Assembly: GCF_900108175.1 (NCBI RefSeq)
Contig: NZ_FNVO01000016.1
Location: 98,486-162,485 of the forward strand
Source of the DNA: Thermomonospora echinospora
GTDB lineage: Bacteria > Actinomycetota > Actinomycetes > Streptosporangiales > Streptosporangiaceae
Reading direction: 5' to 3'
Length of the DNA: 64,000 bases
Positions within the stretch are counted from its first letter, which is position 1. Each line of letters opens with the position of its first letter. Made by a program: the position numbers and the translations under genes. The notes beneath the pieces were generated by a model, which saw only the letters and a program-made list of their open reading frames with translations, searched no databases and was not told where the DNA came from. Positions 62,970 to 64,000 of the stretch are shown here, one piece after another.

Positions 62970-63617
62970 ATGACGCCCCAGGCACTTCCCCGCGAGCCCC
63001 GGCAGGACCGCAGCCGGGCCACCCGGCGACGTCTGCTGGAGGCCGCCATCGACTGCCTGGCCTCCGTCGGCTGGGCCGGCACCACCGTGACGGTGGTGGC
63101 CGAACGGGCCGGGGTCTCCCGGGGAGCCGCCCAGCACCACTTCCGCACCCGTGAGGAGCTGGTCACCGCTGCGGTCGAGTACGGCTCCGACGTCCGCATG
63201 CGGCAGATGCGCGCTCGTCTGGACGCCCTCGCCGATGCCCGCCCCAGCACACTGGAGGTGGTCACCATGCTCGGCGAGCTGTACACCAGCCCCCTGTTCC
63301 GGGCCGCTCTGCAACTGTGGGTCGCCGCCAGTTCCGACGACCAGCTCAAGGCCCAGGTCCTCCCGCTGGAGGTCAGAGTGGGACGCGAGGCCCACCGCCT
63401 CACCGTCGAGGCCCTGAACGCCGACGAGTCTGTACCGGGCGTGCGCGAAACCGTCCAGGCCACCTTGGACCTGGTCCGCGGCTTGGGCTTGGCCGACCTG
63501 CTCACCGACGACTCGGCCCGCCGCACCCGCCTGCTGACCCAATGGGCCCGGACTCTGGATGCCGTCCTCACCGAGGCCTCACAGGCTTCTCGGAAGGAAG
63601 ACAGCGAGTCCGTCTAA
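62970..63617 (+). CDS. TetR-family transcriptional regulator
   Basis: A 215-residue TetR regulator. The N-terminal helix-turn-helix is clear (RRRLLEAAIDCLASVGWAGT, then VAERAGVSRGAAQHHF with a recognition helix ending in HHFRTREELV), and a helical ligand-binding domain follows. ATG 62970 has GAGG 5 nt upstream; a longer frame from 62829 crosses the operator and is not used. It probably represses the divergent AtuA/carboxylase/dehydrogenase operon through the 62899 palindrome and is released by a pathway acyl-CoA (inference from family and context). Confidence 0.92.
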   Translation: MTPQALPREPRQDRSRATRRRLLEAAIDCLASVGWAGTTVTVVAERAGVSRGAAQHHFRTREELVTAAVEYGSDVRMRQMRARLDALADARPSTLEVVTMLGELYTSPLFRAALQLWVAASSDDQLKAQVLPLEVRVGREAHRLTVEALNADESVPGVRETVQATLDLVRGLGLADLLTDDSARRTRLLTQWARTLDAVLTEASQASRKEDSESV

Positions 63618-63766
63618 GCTTCCGCCTCCGGCACATAGACCGGAGCAGTGTCCCGGGCGGCCATTTCCATCCAGGCGTTCCTGTCCAGAGGAACCGTCCG
63701 GCAGCGGGTGCCGGCTTCTGGCTGGAAAACCATCAACGGCAAGGTAGGAAAAGGGGTCCGGATATG

Positions 63767-63807
63767 GGTCGGGGCCCGTCCTGGATCACTCCAGACGGGC
63801 CCCGACC
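63767..63807 (-). terminator. rRNA operon terminator
   Basis: A perfect 14-bp inverted repeat (63767-63780 with 63794-63807, starting GGTCGGGGCCCGTC) with an additional inner stem, 12 nt beyond the 3' end of the 5S gene on the minus strand, followed there by a CCCCTTTTCC stretch. Between 63618 and 63766 no gene is supported; a 39-codon minus-strand frame (63614-63733) lacks a ribosome-binding site. Confidence 0.75.
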
Positions 63808-63819
63808 ACTGTAGGTATG

Positions 63820-63939
63820 TGTCCGGCGGTGTCCTACTCTCCCACACAGTCTCCCATGCAGTACCATCGGCGCTGGAGGGCTTAACTACCGGGTTCGGAA
63901 AGAGACCGGGTGTTTCCCCTCCGCCATAACCACCGGAAC
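63820..63939 (-). rRNA. rrf: 5S ribosomal RNA
   Basis: A 120-nt sequence with the actinobacterial 5S landmarks on the minus strand: 5' GTTCCGGTGGTTATGGCGG, CCGAACCCGG in loop A/helix III, GCGCCGATGGTACTGCATGG, GTGGGAGAGTAGG and the 3' CACCGCCGGACA that pairs with the 5' end. The remaining bases to 64000 are 23S-5S spacer, so the rest of the rRNA operon lies beyond the right edge. Confidence 0.96.
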
Positions 63940-64000
63940 GCCTCACCCCTGCACCCCCAGACCGGCAATCCGGCCCAACAGCACGGGAAACTCTGTGGCG

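Noticed and set aside
63614..63733. 39-codon minus-strand gene between TetR and the rRNA terminator
   Set aside because: No ribosome-binding site, overlaps the TetR stop in antisense, and no recognisable family.
63940..64000. 3' end of 23S rRNA at the right edge
   Set aside because: The last 60 bases do not match the conserved 23S 3' terminus; they look like 23S-5S spacer.

Overview
The window is very GC-rich with dense, translationally coupled genes (GTGA and TGATG start/stop overlaps). It encodes an F420-type luciferase-like oxidoreductase, a mycofactocin-type SDR, a GuaB1-type IMPDH-like protein and a FolP2-type DHPS homologue. Together these point to an actinomycete chromosome; Thermomonosporaceae/Actinomadura-like is a guess. 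The right edge is the 5S end of an rRNA operon on the minus strand.

Region 1 (1-26 kb) is a catabolic island. It carries a CoA-transferase, an F420-type oxidoreductase, a DUF35 + Ltp2-like aldolase pair, an SDR, two amidohydrolase_2 proteins, two P450s each with a metal-dependent amidohydrolase and a divergent aldehyde dehydrogenase, a 1147-residue indolepyruvate-ferredoxin-oxidoreductase-like fusion, EthD-type barrels, a lone ketosynthase, a Rieske oxygenase and a mycofactocin-type SDR. The promoters are linked by eight copies of a palindrome near AGTGAGCGCTCACT, so most of the island looks like one regulon. Its regulator is not in the window. Between the two P450 modules lie 29-bp tandem repeats, an autoregulated MarR-like gene, a small helical-repeat protein and an IS21 istB remnant.

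Region 2 (26.7-36.5 kb) holds envelope and housekeeping genes: a DUF4397 surface protein with a class F sortase, two paralogous lipoprotein L,D-transpeptidases, a VC0807-like membrane protein, a chromate transporter, a DUF2786 protein, and a LysR gene divergent from a PLP aminotransferase.

Region 3 (36.5-37.1 kb) is a compact minus-strand array of five tRNAs (Trp, Ala, Lys, Gly, Ser), several with non-canonical core positions.

Region 4 (37.1-56 kb) holds a CocE-type hydrolase, a CGNR regulator, folP2, gmd (apparently with a CTG start), a UBP zinc finger coupled to an MFS exporter and a phosphotransferase, a LysR regulator, a CPA1 antiporter, a double AsnC regulator, guaB1, an LCP protein, small unknowns, and an enolase-superfamily protein that has lost its catalytic residues and is coupled to a P-loop kinase.

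Region 5 (56-63.6 kb) is a minus-strand operon (AtuA-family protein, acyl-CoA carboxylase beta and alpha, acyl-CoA dehydrogenase). It is divergent from a TetR gene across a perfect 16-bp palindrome, and looks like a branched or terpenoid acyl-CoA degradation unit. It is followed by an rRNA terminator and the 5S gene.
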